Positions 33,439-45,200 of a stretch of 64,000 nt of DNA are shown one piece after another; position 1 is the stretch's first letter; each line of letters opens with the position of its first letter. The notes beneath the pieces are model-generated. The model saw nothing but the letters and a program-made list of their open reading frames with translations, was not told the origin of the DNA and did not search any database. The translations under genes and the position numbers were made by a program. The stretch covers positions 1 through 64,000 of the forward strand of contig CAKZKD010000011.1 in NCBI GenBank assembly GCA_937121175.1, in the 5' to 3' direction. Source of the DNA: an uncultured Flavobacteriales bacterium (lineage in GTDB: Bacteria; Bacteroidota; Bacteroidia; Flavobacteriales_G; Salibacteraceae).

Positions 33439-34527
33439 TTATTCTTGGCTTAAATTCACTTGGTGACCACCATCCATTAAATATTTCTTTTGGCCAAAAT
33501 GATCTAAATCAGCTGCAACCATCTCTTTTACGAGCGCATCGATATCGTAACTTGGCTCCCAACCTAATTCTTCTTTAGCTTTTGCAGCGTCTCCAATAAG
33601 TAATTCAACCTCAGCAGGTCTATAATATCTTGGGTCAACCTCCACTAAAACTTTCCCAGTTTCTGAACAAGTACCCTTTTCGTTTTCATTCTTACCTGTC
33701 CATTCCAAAGTAATTCCTACTTCATTAAATGAGCGGTTTACAAAATCTCGAACGGTGTACATTTTACCAGTAGCCAACACGTAATCATCAGGAGTGTCTT
33801 GCTGCAGCATTCTCCACATTCCTTCAACGTAATCTTTAGCGTGACCCCAATCTCGCTGAGCATCCATATTACCCAAATAAAGTTTTTCGCTAAGTCCTAA
33901 CTTTATTTGAGCCGCAGCTCGAGTAATTTTTCGGGTCACAAAAGTTTCCCCTCTAAGTGGACTTTCATGATTGAATAAAATTCCGTTGCAAGCAAACAAA
34001 TTGTACGATTCTCGATAATTTTTAATGATCCAAAAGCCATACAATTTTGCTACTCCATAAGGCGACCGCGGGTAAAACGGTGTTTTTTCAGTTTGTGGAA
34101 TTTCTTGCACTTTACCGTACAATTCGGAAGTAGAAGCTTGGTACAATTTAGTTTTTTTCTCCAATCCTAAAATACGAATGGCTTCCAGCATTCTTAATGT
34201 TCCAAGACCATCCGCATTAGCTGTATATTCTGGCATATCAAAACTCACCTTCACGTGACTCATTGCCGCCAGATTATAAATTTCGTCGGGTTGTGTTTCT
34301 TGAATGATTCGAATCAGGTTGGTTGAATCCGTTAAATCTCCATAGTGTAAAAAGAACTTTACGCCTTTTTTATGAAAATCTTGATACAAATGGTCAATTC
34401 TGTCGGTATTGAAAAGCGAACTTCTTCTTTTAATTCCGTGAACGGTGTATCCTTTTTCCAATAATAATTCGGCAAGATAGGCTCCGTCTTGACCTGTTAC
34501 ACCTGTAATTAATGCGACTTTACTCAT
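33439..34527 (-). CDS. gmd: GDP-mannose 4,6-dehydratase
   Basis: Converts GDP-D-mannose to GDP-4-keto-6-deoxy-D-mannose, first step to GDP-fucose or related sugars. The frame opens at 34536, but ATG 34527 is chosen: the longer start lies within the promoter box, and [18 protein letters not shown] is the usual opening. The 362-residue product has the Rossmann motif [14 protein letters not shown], the arginine loop HGIKRRSS, and the catalytic Y-K in [14 protein letters not shown] (near 150). Followed without gap by fcl. Confidence 0.96.
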   Translation of the reverse strand: MSKVALITGVTGQDGAYLAELLLEKGYTVHGIKRRSSLFNTDRIDHLYQDFHKKGVKFFLHYGDLTDSTNLIRIIQETQPDEIYNLAAMSHVKVSFDMPEYTANADGLGTLRMLEAIRILGLEKKTKLYQASTSELYGKVQEIPQTEKTPFYPRSPYGVAKLYGFWIIKNYRESYNLFACNGILFNHESPLRGETFVTRKITRAAAQIKLGLSEKLYLGNMDAQRDWGHAKDYVEGMWRMLQQDTPDDYVLATGKMYTVRDFVNRSFNEVGITLEWTGKNENEKGTCSETGKVLVEVDPRYYRPAEVELLIGDAAKAKEELGWEPSYDIDALVKEMVAADLDHFGQKKYLMDGGHQVNLSQE

Positions 34528-34533
34528 AGCGCG

Positions 34534-34541
34534 CAAATCTA
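34534..34541 (-). promoter_or_regulatory. -7 box of gmd-fcl-RemB-WecA-RemB genes
   Basis: The minus strand reads TAGATTTG, an exact TAnnTTTG, six bases before the preferred gmd start. It overlaps the alternative start at 34536, which can thus be excluded. Confidence 0.5.
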
Positions 34542-34565
34542 GGAAATTTGGTTGTTAGTTAGCCA

Positions 34566-35438
34566 CTAATAACTTGATCCAGCAGCACCAATTTTTTCAA
34601 CAGGATGCCAAGTAGTTTTCACCTCGTTAAGGTCAGAAATCAAATATGGACTCTCCCCTTTTTCTCCTAAAATTCTTTCTTCGGCATAAGCGCGTATTCG
34701 TTTCAAATTATCAGCCGATGTTTCTTTCAACTTCAAAATCTTTTTACTGTCATTTCCGCAATAAACTAGTGCATTTACATCCATATGACTCGAAAAATGG
34801 GATAAAAGCTCATCAGCTTTTCCGGTAAGAAAATTTACCACGCCTCCAGGAACATCCGAATCGTTTAGCACTTCCGCCAAGGTAATCGAACATAACGGCT
34901 TTGACTCAGAAGCTAATGCAACCACCGAGTTTCCACCAGCAATTGCTGTGGCAATAAGGGTAGAAAGCCCTAACAATGAACTAGATTCTGAAGCGATTGC
35001 AGCAACAACTCCCATAGGCTCTAATTGTGAAAAATTGAAATGGCTACTTGCCACTGGATTCACGGAACTAAACAACTGTTGGTATTTATCGCACCAACCA
35101 GCGTAATACACCCATCTATCAATTGTAGCGTTCACTTCATCTTCCGCAGACTTTTTAGTGCTTCCCTGCTGGAGTAGTTCTTCAATAAACTGAGCACGAC
35201 GACCTTCCATTATTTCCGCAATTCGATATAGGATTTGAGAACGATTATATGCCGAACGTCCAGCCCAAGAACTTTGCGCAGCTCTTGCAGCGACAACCGC
35301 GTTTCTGAAGTCTTTTCTAGAACTCAAACACACATTCACATCAATTCCTTTTGGGTTATAAAACCGTCCCGATTCAGTTCTTGGGAACTTTCCACCAATG
35401 TAAATCTTGTATGTTTTCTTAATTTCCAAACGTGCCAT
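34566..35438 (-). CDS. Truncated, non-catalytic aldehyde dehydrogenase homolog
   Basis: A 290-residue protein homologous to the N-terminal NAD-binding region of aldehyde dehydrogenases (IYIGGKFPRTESGRFYNP; ARAAQSSWAGRSAYNRSQIL; EPMGVVAAIASESSS). The family's catalytic Cys domain is missing: the product ends where that domain would begin, and the catalytic Glu region is replaced by ALVYCGNDSKKI. This resembles the inactive second ALDH unit of ALDH16-type enzymes, here as a separate gene one base after the full-length ALDH. A structural or regulatory role for its neighbour is likely. The intact frame and close coupling argue against a random pseudogene. Confidence 0.75.
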   Translation of the reverse strand: MARLEIKKTYKIYIGGKFPRTESGRFYNPKGIDVNVCLSSRKDFRNAVVAARAAQSSWAGRSAYNRSQILYRIAEIMEGRRAQFIEELLQQGSTKKSAEDEVNATIDRWVYYAGWCDKYQQLFSSVNPVASSHFNFSQLEPMGVVAAIASESSSLLGLSTLIATAIAGGNSVVALASESKPLCSITLAEVLNDSDVPGGVVNFLTGKADELLSHFSSHMDVNALVYCGNDSKKILKLKETSADNLKRIRAYAEERILGEKGESPYLISDLNEVKTTWHPVEKIGAAGSSY

Positions 35439-35439
35439 A

Positions 35440-36894
35440 TTAGTCGTTAAATTTTAGATAAGCCTCTAACCCATGAATTCCACCTTCCCTGCCAAAGCCA
35501 CTTTCTTTATAGCCACCAAATGGACTTGTGGGGTCAAATTTATTGAACGTATTTGCCCAAATCACTCCGGCTCTTAGTTGACTAGTCAAGTTAAATATCT
35601 TAGATCCTTTATCCGTCCAGACTCCTGCAGACAAACCATAAGGGGTGTTGTTTGCCTTTTGTACCACTTCACTAATGGTTCTAAAAGTTTGAACCGCCAA
35701 AACGGGTCCAAAAATCTCCTCCTGAACAATTCTGTTACTTTGAGCAGCACCAGTAAAAATAGTCGGCTTGCACCAAAAACCTTTTTTTGGAACAGCGCAA
35801 CTCGATTGGAACATTTCTAATCCTTCGTCTTTTCCAATTTCCAGATATTTGTTTATAGTTTCTAATTGTCCTTTTGAATTAATCGCACCAATGTCCGTGT
35901 TCTTGTCCAATGGATCACCAACAACAAGGTTCTCAATTCTCGCCTTCAGTTTTGTGGTTACCTCGTCAAAAACAGACTCTTGCACAAATAGTCTTGAGCC
36001 AGCACAACAAACGTGACCTTGATTGAAATAGATGCCGTTAATTACACCTTCCACTGCTTGATTGATAGCCGCATCTTCAAATATTATATTAGCGGCTTTT
36101 CCGCCCAATTCCAATGTCAATTTTTTATCTGATGCCGCTGTAGCTCTTTGAATAAGCTTACCAACTTCCGTTGAACCAGTAAATGCAATTTTATTCACGT
36201 CTGGGTGATTTACGATGGCAGCTCCCGTTTTACCTGCTCCAGTCACAATATTTACCACACCTTCAGGAAAGCCCGCTTCTTCAATTATTTCAGCCAACTT
36301 TAATGCAGTAAGTGGCGTTGTTTCAGCAGGTTTTAGCACCACAGTATTTCCACATGCAAGTGCTGGGGCCAATTTCCAAGCGGCCATTAATAAAGGAAAA
36401 TTCCAAGGAATAATTTGACCTGCAACTCCTAAAGGCTCAACCGAACGATTTGGAAAAGCATAGTCCAATTTATCTGCCCAACCGGCGTGATAAAAGAAAT
36501 GCGCCGCAGCTAAAGGAATATCAATATCTCTGGATTCTCGAATTGGCTTTCCTCCATCTAACGACTCTATTACCGCCAATTCCCGTGCTTTTTCTTGAAT
36601 TAGTCGAGCTAAACGGAACAGGTACTTCCCTCGTTCACGTGCAGGTAATTGTGACCAACCCTTAAATGCCTTTCGAGCGGCTTTAACAGCTAAGTCCACA
36701 TCTTTTTCGCTGGCATCAGCTACTGTAGCAATCTGTTTTTCGGTTGCTGGGTTTATGGTTTTAAAGTACTTACCGCTTTTCGGCTTTATCCATTTCCCAC
36801 CAATAAATAAATCGTACTGGTCTCTTAATTGGATGTGCCCAGTGCTTTCTGGTGCAGGAGCAAATTCAAATGTATTTTTATTCTTTGTTGCCAT
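35440..36894 (-). CDS. Full-length NAD-dependent aldehyde dehydrogenase
   Basis: A 484-residue ALDH oxidising an aldehyde to its acid. Visible: substrate/NAD motifs QIIPWNFPLLMAAWKLAPAL near 155-174, the general-base Glu in LTLELGGKAANIIF (near 255-268), and the nucleophile in GHVCCAGSRLFVQ (near 295). It follows deoC by four bases. Together these genes suggest deoxynucleoside or deoxyribose breakdown: DeoC gives acetaldehyde, which the ALDH could oxidise to acetate. That pathway reading is inference from the order deoC-ALDH-ALDH. Confidence 0.92.
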   Translation of the reverse strand: MATKNKNTFEFAPAPESTGHIQLRDQYDLFIGGKWIKPKSGKYFKTINPATEKQIATVADASEKDVDLAVKAARKAFKGWSQLPARERGKYLFRLARLIQEKARELAVIESLDGGKPIRESRDIDIPLAAAHFFYHAGWADKLDYAFPNRSVEPLGVAGQIIPWNFPLLMAAWKLAPALACGNTVVLKPAETTPLTALKLAEIIEEAGFPEGVVNIVTGAGKTGAAIVNHPDVNKIAFTGSTEVGKLIQRATAASDKKLTLELGGKAANIIFEDAAINQAVEGVINGIYFNQGHVCCAGSRLFVQESVFDEVTTKLKARIENLVVGDPLDKNTDIGAINSKGQLETINKYLEIGKDEGLEMFQSSCAVPKKGFWCKPTIFTGAAQSNRIVQEEIFGPVLAVQTFRTISEVVQKANNTPYGLSAGVWTDKGSKIFNLTSQLRAGVIWANTFNKFDPTSPFGGYKESGFGREGGIHGLEAYLKFND

Positions 36895-36898
36895 GTTC

Positions 36899-37795
36899 TT
36901 AGTCTATAGAAAAATAATCTGGAGATTGATAACCACCTACTTGCGCCTTTCGGTATTGAAGCAAAACGTCGTTGGCTAAACTTGAAGCACCAAATCGGAA
37001 CCACTCATTGGTAAGCCATTTATCGCCTAAAACCTCCTTAACCAACATTAAATAATGCAAGGCTAGTTTAGATTTGGATATTCCTCCAGCGGGTTTCATT
37101 GCAATCATTTTTCCGGTAGTGAGATAATAATCTCTTATAGCCTCTAACATAACACAAGTAACGTGCAGAGTAGCTGCCTTGGGTATTTTACCCGTTGAAG
37201 TTTTAATGAAATCTGCTCCATTATAAATGGCAATGTCACTGGCCTTTCTTACTTGGTCTAAACTCCCCAATTCTCCTGTTTCCAAAATTACTTTGAGTCT
37301 GGCTTTTCCACAGGCTTCTTTAATTGTTGCAATTTCATCGGCTACAAAATTGCATTCGCCTTGCAAGAATTTTCCTCTTGAGATAACCATGTCAATTTCA
37401 TCGGCACCATTATCAAGCGCCAATTTAGTATCAGTCAATTTTACTTCCAACGAAGATTGACCAGAAGGAAAAGCAGTTGCAACGGCTGCTACTTTAACTC
37501 CAGATTCACCCAGTGCTTGTTTGGCCACATTAACCATTGATGGATATACACAAATGGCAGCCACGTTTGGCAATTCTGGAAATTCGTCGCACAAATGTTG
37601 AGCTTTGGTACAAAGTTGAGTTACTTTACCCACTGTATCCGCACCCTCAAGAGTGGTAAGGTCAATCATGCTCAAAGCCATTTTTAGACCTTCAACTTTC
37701 ATGGAAGACTTTATGCTGCGTGCAGTAATTCTCGCAATCCTATCCTCAATTCCAACTTGATCTACTGGTGGTGAACTATATTTTGATGTTTGCAT
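36899..37795 (-). CDS. deoC: Deoxyribose-phosphate aldolase
   Basis: Cleaves 2-deoxyribose 5-phosphate to glyceraldehyde 3-phosphate and acetaldehyde. The 298-residue product is longer than E. coli DeoC (259) because of an extra N-terminal stretch of about 35 residues. Active-site signatures are present: AAICVYPSMV, NGADEIDMVI, the Schiff-base lysine in GADFIKTSTGK (near 205), and the second lysine in IAMKPAGGIS. It leads the set with two ALDH genes. Upstream (37796-37952) no clear promoter box was seen. Confidence 0.95.
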   Translation of the reverse strand: MQTSKYSSPPVDQVGIEDRIARITARSIKSSMKVEGLKMALSMIDLTTLEGADTVGKVTQLCTKAQHLCDEFPELPNVAAICVYPSMVNVAKQALGESGVKVAAVATAFPSGQSSLEVKLTDTKLALDNGADEIDMVISRGKFLQGECNFVADEIATIKEACGKARLKVILETGELGSLDQVRKASDIAIYNGADFIKTSTGKIPKAATLHVTCVMLEAIRDYYLTTGKMIAMKPAGGISKSKLALHYLMLVKEVLGDKWLTNEWFRFGASSLANDVLLQYRKAQVGGYQSPDYFSID

Positions 37796-37952
37796 TTAAT
37801 TCAATTGTCGAGTAAAAGTATAAAAAGGAACATGTTGGCCATAAAAAAGCAGGAGTTACCAATGAAAGTTCAATGCTCGAATTTGTTTTCGATACTAATT
37901 TCTTCGAAATTCACTCAAACTGAAAGGCCATATTTTAATTACATAGAGGCAT

Positions 37953-37983
37953 AAAAAAAGCCTTTCTGGAAATCCAGAAAGGC
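37953..37983 (-). terminator. Terminator after tonB
   Basis: On the minus strand a perfect 10-bp stem (GCCTTTCTGG / CCAGAAAGGC, loop ATTT) is followed by seven T (37953-37959). It lies 25 bases beyond the tonB stop and separates it from deoC. Confidence 0.9.
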
Positions 37984-38007
37984 CTTCAATATTTTAATTC
38001 CTAAAAA

Positions 38008-38685
38008 TTACTTAAGTACAAATCGCACGGGAAGATTGTACTGAACTCTTACAGACTTTCCTCTTTGCTTTCCAGGACTCCAATTTGGCATTTTTTCTAC
38101 CACAGCAATTGCTGCTTCATCACATCCTCCGCCAATTCCACGAAGAACACGAACGCCATCTATTTTACCATCTTCTTTTACTACAAAAGTTACGAAAACG
38201 ATACCTTGAATATTGGCATCCTTAGCCATTGCAGGGTACTTTAGGTTTTTACCTAAGTACTTATACAATTCGCCTTCTCCACCAGGAAACTCTGGCATAT
38301 CTTCAACAATCGTGAAAATCTCAGGTTCTACATATTCCTCTTCTTCTTCAATATCTTGAATTTCGATTTCAGTGTCTTCGTCCATCTCGGTGTCTTCCAA
38401 CTCAAGTTCATCTTCGATTTCCTCATCATCTTCAACGATGTCAATAATGGTAGTTTGAGGTGGAGGAGGCGGAGGTGGCGGTGGAGGCGGTGCTTGTTGT
38501 GTTAGCGGAATCATTTCTTCTTCCTCAATATCAAGGTTCAATGAACCTAAATCAGAGTTGGTTTTATCAAATATTGCCCATTCAAAGCTAACTAGCACAA
38601 GCGCAAGAGCAAACACCAACCCAACCTGAAATAACAGACCTTTTCTGTTTTCCAAGTCAACTCCGGGGTTCTTTTTGTTTTCCAT
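38008..38685 (-). CDS. TonB-family energy transducer with acidic linker
   Basis: A 225-residue TonB: membrane anchor LLFQVGLVFALALVLVSFEW (about 18-37), then a linker, then a C-terminal TonB domain (about 135-225) with EFPGGEGELYKYLGKNLKYP and GKIDGVRVLRGIGGGCDEAA. The linker starts with a run of about ten prolines near 68-77. Unlike E. coli TonB, it continues with almost only Glu/Asp (EDDEEIEDELELEDTEMDED and so on) in place of Lys-Pro repeats. It transfers proton-motive energy to outer-membrane receptors such as the barrel at 15253-17688. No exbBD genes are nearby. Confidence 0.9.
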   Translation of the reverse strand: MENKKNPGVDLENRKGLLFQVGLVFALALVLVSFEWAIFDKTNSDLGSLNLDIEEEEMIPLTQQAPPPPPPPPPPPQTTIIDIVEDDEEIEDELELEDTEMDEDTEIEIQDIEEEEEYVEPEIFTIVEDMPEFPGGEGELYKYLGKNLKYPAMAKDANIQGIVFVTFVVKEDGKIDGVRVLRGIGGGCDEAAIAVVEKMPNWSPGKQRGKSVRVQYNLPVRFVLK

Positions 38686-38758
38686 TTTATTTAAAAATTT
38701 GAATAAAGGTAATGAGAAAAAATGCTCAACACATTTCTTGCCAAATCTTTACGTTTTA

Positions 38759-39139
38759 TTAACCTACCAAACTGGTGTAATCATCTGCTGAAAGTAAACC
38801 TTCTAACTGACTTTCATCACTTGGTTTAATTTTCACCATCCAACCATCTTCGTACGGATTAGCGTTTACTGTTTCTGGTGCAGCTTCTAATTCACTATTA
38901 AAAGAAAGAATTTCACCTGAAATTGGCATAAACAAATCAGATACTGTTTTTACTGCTTCGATGGTTCCAAAAACTTCTTCTTGGTCTAAAGATTCTCCCT
39001 CAGTTTCAATTTCTACATATACGATATCACCTAATTCGCCTTGAGCAAAATCGGTAATACCAACAGTTAGAGAACCGTCACTTTCTAATCGAATCCACTC
39101 GTGGTCTTTGGTATATTTTAAATCTGCAGGAATGTTCAT
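38759..39139 (-). CDS. gcvH: Glycine cleavage system H protein
   Basis: The lipoyl carrier of the glycine cleavage complex. The 126-residue product has the conserved opening [14 protein letters not shown], the lipoylated lysine in [18 protein letters not shown] (near 63) and the C-terminal [14 protein letters not shown]. Length is standard. It follows sprA and precedes tonB, an order common in Flavobacteriia, but it has its own promoter box. Confidence 0.96.
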   Translation of the reverse strand: MNIPADLKYTKDHEWIRLESDGSLTVGITDFAQGELGDIVYVEIETEGESLDQEEVFGTIEAVKTVSDLFMPISGEILSFNSELEAAPETVNANPYEDGWMVKIKPSDESQLEGLLSADDYTSLVG

Positions 39140-39165
39140 TTCTTTCTATTAAATAATAAGGTTGA

Positions 39166-39173
39166 CAAATATA
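39166..39173 (-). promoter_or_regulatory. -7 box of gcvH
   Basis: The minus strand reads TATATTTG, an exact TAnnTTTG, 26 bases before the gcvH ATG. Confidence 0.5.
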
Positions 39174-39214
39174 ATTTTTCTGCTAGAACACTAGGTCTGC
39201 GGTTGATAAATTGT

Positions 39215-42200
39215 TTACGAAATAGTAAATCGGAAACTAACCCCAAAGTTGGTATTTGAAGTCTTGAAACTATTAGAGATTACGGGGATGTTTAGCACAT
39301 AATCGTAAAACAATCGAAGGTTTAAGTTGGTAGAAAGGGCGTAATCACCGGTAATTTTTAATGAAAATACATTTTGCCCAGATGTCGGGGTATGTTCATT
39401 GTTCTGTATGGTTCTTACCATTGCTCGGTTTTCTCGATAGCTACCATCAGCCCGGAGTTTTAAATCTGAATTAAGTTTTTTGCCATTTATTTGCCAAGGC
39501 AGAGCCAACGGAAAGCTATAACCTGCTCCAACGGTATAAGTTCTATTCTTTTGTTCCAGAATTTGACCTGTTCCTACATTCAATGCAACCGTTCTACCTG
39601 TTTTGTATTCCGCCCGAGCCGAAACTCCATTTTTAAACTGAAAATCAAAATTTACTAGCGGTGAAAACTGTTCGGAAAGTGTGACACTATTAAATTGATG
39701 CCTGCCAATAAAGTTACTATCTAAATCTCGCTCTACAATATCCTGTAATATACTTTCCTTTAGGTCGTCGCTCAAATTATCTAAGTCTGCGAATTGCTGA
39801 TCTGTTGGATACCGCTGATTGTTAATGTATCCTCCAACGGTTAAATTTGAGGTGTAACCTGAACTTGTCGTTACTGTTTTAAAGTACTTTTTCAAGGCGG
39901 GTATTTTACTTAATCCATTATAGGTTATTCTCCAGTTGATTTTTGGTAAGACATCCAATACGTTTAAACGTTGAGTATTGGGGCTGCCGCCTGAATATGC
40001 CGCTAAAAAAGCAGGAATTAACACATCGGCAGACGTTGGCCCAAAACCATCAGGATAATCTTCATATTGCTCACTTTCTCCTTGTGACGCAAGTCCAATT
40101 TCAGAACTTTCAACTACCCTCTTGGCCATTTGTTCACGGTATTCGAGCATCTTATCAAAAATAGCATTTCCATTGTCCTCATCTCTATCACGCACCAAAC
40201 TGGTTCTTATCATGTTGTACGATACGGTATAGTTTCCAGCCAAAACTGAACTCTGTTCTTGCCAACCCCAGTCTCCGAATGATGAGTCTGGCTGCAATTC
40301 TCTTTGGTAACGGTAAAAGAATGTCTCGTTTTGGGTTTTATTGTAACTCGCAGTAAAGTTGATTCTTACATCTCTAATTGGTTCAGCAGTTGCCCTTAGG
40401 GTAACCCTATTACTGTTCATTAAACTAATCTGATTATTCAAGTTTGGATTACGCACAAGCCAATCTTCACGTGAGGCGTGTTCCCAAAATTGAAGTGTGT
40501 CTCCTGGGCCAAACCCGCTTTGTTTTCCAAATAAAAACCCAAGGCCAGGGGCTCCATTAAATTCATTCCCCCAATCGCCGCCTATATACTGACTTTGAGG
40601 CCTAAAACCCGGAACCAACATTCCTTTGCCTTTTTGGTAGGCAACATTAGCATTGGTAAAACTCATCAGTAGTTTGGCGGCTCTGTCCGTTACGGTGTAT
40701 TTGTTCACATTCTTTTTCTTCTTTGGTTTCTCTTCGGCTTCTTCACCATCTGCATTTTCGGTAAGTTCTTTTTGAGCTTCCTTATCTCTTTCTTTTTGAG
40801 CACGTTCTCTAGCTTTTTGCTGTTGATGCCGTCTTTGCCTAGTCTGAACACCCTTTAAGTAGTCAGATTTCGTATAAAGTTTTCTCAAGTTCAAGCTGTT
40901 TGAAAGGCTAATAGAATTGTTGTTTTGAATGGTATTTCCCAACTGACTAGTTGTAGTATCTCCAAATTTATAATCAGCGGTATCTCTGCCAAGTGGTGCC
41001 CTTGTCCATGTATATCCTGCTGAGTAGTCTAGTGTTGAGTTTATCCAATCGGTTGCCGGTATTTTATCTAATGGTATTTTGTAATTGAAGGCAGAATTAT
41101 GGTTGTAGTTCATGTTGGTTCCAAGCCTCGATATATTATTCCAGACAGAGTCTTTCCAATGATCCCAATAGCCTGCTTGCTGTCCTTCCTCTATTAGCTC
41201 TGTCGGTCTCGAATCGTTTCTAGCTCTTTCCGCCGGTCCTTCAGGCTCAATAATCAAAGCATTATTATTCGCAGTAAACGTATATCCAAGGTTTTTTGTA
41301 ATGTCGTATTTAAAGTTATAGTTCCGTGACCAAGTAAAGTTTTTATTGTAAAACTCAGGTAGCCTGGCCGTTAGTCCTGGATTATTATTTCTTATTTTAT
41401 AAGCATTGTACAGTCTATTCATGCTGGATGTCATCGAAAAGGACTTTGGCAGTAAATAAAAATTCATCTCGCGAGCCAACTTCAAGTAATCCGACTCTTT
41501 AAGAAACTTAACCTTGGATAATGGTTTTATAGCCTTTGGTGATAATCCGTATTGATAAGTTAGTGCCAATTTTTGATTTCGTGTTAAATCTCGTTCTGTC
41601 TCAAAGTTTGTTCGCAGTTCTTCAGACCAAGCATACGTAGCTGAGAAGTTCGAGATATCATAGGGCATAGGTTTTTTACCTTCTTTAGTCGATTTTTCTT
41701 TTCTGACATTCGTAAAATTGACCGAACGTCGCACTAAACGATCTTGGGTAATTAGTTTTACAGAATCTCGTTGCTGCGGCGTTTCCCATGCTTCTACATA
41801 ATCTTGAAATTCAATATCTGGCGCCAATGGAGAATACCTAGGCTCCTCAATCTCAACTCCATAACTGGCGTACATAGGTACTTTTACACCCCAATCTTTT
41901 GGTAAAAACTTATCCAGATTCATTGCGGCAGTAGTACTGAACTGCTTTTTGGTTTCCTGTTGCCTTTCGGCTACAATTTGGTCGATAGAACCCCAACCTG
42001 GAGTACTCATTCCGGCAGTTACATTGAAGTTAACCAAATCCGCCATTTTAAGATTTGCGTTACCTATTGTAGCCCAGCCTTTGGTTTGATCAAAATTCGA
42101 CATCCTAAGCTCGTTTACCCAAACCTCAGCACATTTTGGCAATCCATCGTCGTTTTCTGATGTTGGCGTTTTTCTAGGATTTCGAATACCAATCATTACA

Positions 42201-45200
42201 GTTTGAACCTCACCTAAATTAGGGTTTCCAACCACGTATATTGTGCCCGTTTTATAGGTTCCGAAAAAACGTCGTCTTCGGTTGGTTTCTGAGCCACCAT
42301 CAAGGATGACCTTATCTCTTTCCAGCTTTAAATCGGTAAGTACGTTTAAGTCAATCTCGATATCATTTGCTAAGGGCCATACTTCGCGTTGGCTAGACTG
42401 TACTTCTGTATTATACACGCCTTCGGGAGTTATCTGAACTGGAATTTCATACTCATAATAGTGATTGGTAAAATCTGTTCCCAAGCGAATAAATACATTA
42501 ACATCTCCGCTTTCAATAGGATCACTTTCGGCCAAAGAACTTGCATGCACAAACATTTTTAGAGTTCCATATTGCCTTAAGTCCAGTTGAACATTTCTGA
42601 AACTAGACACGCCTTGTCCGTCATCCAGCCCACAAACTGTCATTTGCAAGGCCTGCTCATTAACTTGTTGCAAATTAGTGGTGTTGATGTTTTGCTCTCG
42701 TTGAATATCTGGAGGAAGAACATAGTTGACAGGTTTTTTACTGGCGTTTTCTTCAATGTTTACTGCCCCAACCTGAAAATCTATTTCAGAATCTGTGGTG
42801 ATGCCTTCAGGATTATTATCAATCTCACCAAGGTACTTTCTCCATTCTCCACGAACCAATTCCAGTCTTGCAAAACGCAGGTGCATCGGATTTGAGAAAC
42901 CCTTCATAAACATTCTCATAAATCGAATTGAGCGGAAATCACTTATTTCCCCATGTCTTGTTTTCTTGGGTGTTCTTACGGGAATTCTAAATTGATACCA
43001 AGTAATTTCTCGTTTTCTGCCATCTGCTGTTGTTACAGTAGTAGTAAGTGCATCAGAAATAAAATTAGCCCCAATATTATCTGGACTAATGGCGTTTTCA
43101 GAAATATCTACGGCGTACTGATAATAGGCCTCTACCGGATTAACAATGTTATCGGCGTTTATGTCCTCCTTATCAGGTCGTATTGATGAAGCGGTTGAAT
43201 AACCTGCTGCATTTTGTTCTCTATAAATTTCTTCAGTCGGAGAATTCCCTTCAGTACCGTTAAAATTCTTGTACCGATCTAAGATATTGAGCTCAGCATC
43301 GTCGTAGTCATCGTCTCTAAAAAAACGGTAATCATCGGAAGAAGGGTCGGCTTGGAGTCTTTCTAATTCTGCTTGAGCTTCTGGGCTAGGGTCAGTAATC
43401 ACATTAGATATTTCTGTAATAAAATCCTCGTAAAAATCTAACTCCGGAGTACTACCATCATCAGTTATTCCGGGAAGTCCATCCAAACCAGCATCTTGAA
43501 ATTGCCTTGTTCCAGCCAAATTATCAAACCCATCTGCAAACGGAGTCCCTTGTGTTGTTCTTCCCCAGACCGAATTTGAATCGTTTTCGATAGTTGTTGC
43601 CTCTTCTGCATTGTCCGGCAACAATTGCTCATACAAATTGAGCCCATCAGTCATTACATCCTCAGATACATTACCTAAGTTAAAGTACAGTTTTCCGCTT
43701 TGTGGCGCACCTTCGTAATCTTCGTTATAAGGATCCATCATCCAAAACTGAATGTACTCCACATTCGCTGCTTCAAAATCGTTTTGGTCGATTCTTCTCA
43801 TGATACCTCCCCATCTGGTATCTGGTTGCAAAAGACTACCATCCGCACCTGTACCAGCTGAAAATCTTCGACCATCTTCCGTTCCATCTACATCAAAGTT
43901 GTACATCCCTCTTTCTGATGGATAAAGAGACAAGTCCAAAACAGTTGTATTGGTTGGCGTACCAGCGGCAATTTCTTTATTTGGAAAAATTTCTGTTTCT
44001 AATACCTGACGCATAAAATGATTCGATAATGTAATCTCATCATTAGTTCCAGGTGGAGCATCGTTTGTATAAAACAATGGATCTACAATTCTCCAAGACA
44101 TTTTGGCTCTATTAAAGCCTGAGGCCTTTTTATTAAACAACTCCCCCTCCGGAAATTCATCCCCTTGAAATTTTGGCGTACTTGCCAAAAACCAATTCGT
44201 GAAAGAGCGCAAATCAATGGTGTTTTGACTCCCCTCAAAATCGTCGATGTACGCGTTTCCTTCATCCCCAATTGCCTTTGAATGCCCAGGAAGTATTTGA
44301 GCAAATTCACCGCTTACCGACAGTGATGAAGTTTCTTTTGTATCGATAAGTGGAATCGCATCAATTACTCTGGTAAGCCATGGTAATTCAGTATCATAGG
44401 TTGCATCAATACCATACACCCAGTTTGAAATTGGTTCGTATCCAATGTCAACTTTTTGGGAAAGTGGTCGTTCCCATAAATGCAAAAGACTACCTCCAAC
44501 AACAAAATTGTCTGCGACTTGAAAATCCATTCGATGACCAAAAAAGCTTTTTTGCTGTTGCGCAAAAAGCTGGTTACTTTCCAAGGCAACTTTTACCGGA
44601 ACACCAGATTCGATAATGGATTGATTAATGATTTTTACTCTACCCAACGTGTAATCTACGGTGTAATCTTGGTTTTCAGTCAATTGCCGCCCACCAGCTG
44701 TTACGGTTACAGAGCCTTCCGGTACGTTCAATGCGTTCAAAGAAATTTCGTTACTCGATTCCGACTGGTATTGTCCCTTCAGACTGAATCGGTTTCGTTC
44801 AGGAAATCGCACTTTGGCATCAGCTTGGGTGTTATCGTACAAACTATCGAAACCATAAATTTCCATGAGTTCATCGGTTCGAGTTTCATTATTGGTTTTG
44901 GCCTGAATGGCATCTCTCATACCGTCACCAAATGGTTCTAGCTTCGGAATAATGACCCGCCCAGTATTCGTATTGATAGTAATGTTCGGTACAAAATCAA
45001 ACAATCCATCTTGAGACGGTTGCCCATTAAAATTTACTACATCCATACCCAGTAACTGAACTAGGCTATTGTCGTTTAATTCTGGTTGTGGAATGAAATT
45101 AATATCAACTCCTTTATCTTGGTCCAGATACCAAACATTGAACTTGAACCCATCCTTTTTTACTCGATAAGCTCCAATTGAGTAAATATTTTTCATCATC

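Noticed and set aside
34566-35438. Short ALDH as a simple pseudogene
   Set aside because: The frame is intact with a clean start and stop and is tightly coupled to the full-length gene; it looks like a kept non-catalytic partner.
38450-38490. GGC/GGT-rich run as a DNA microsatellite
   Set aside because: It is the polyproline codon run of tonB and in frame throughout.
44480-44941. 153-codon plus-strand frame opposite sprA
   Set aside because: A shadow frame inside the conserved sprA coding region; no promoter box, signal peptide or family motif.
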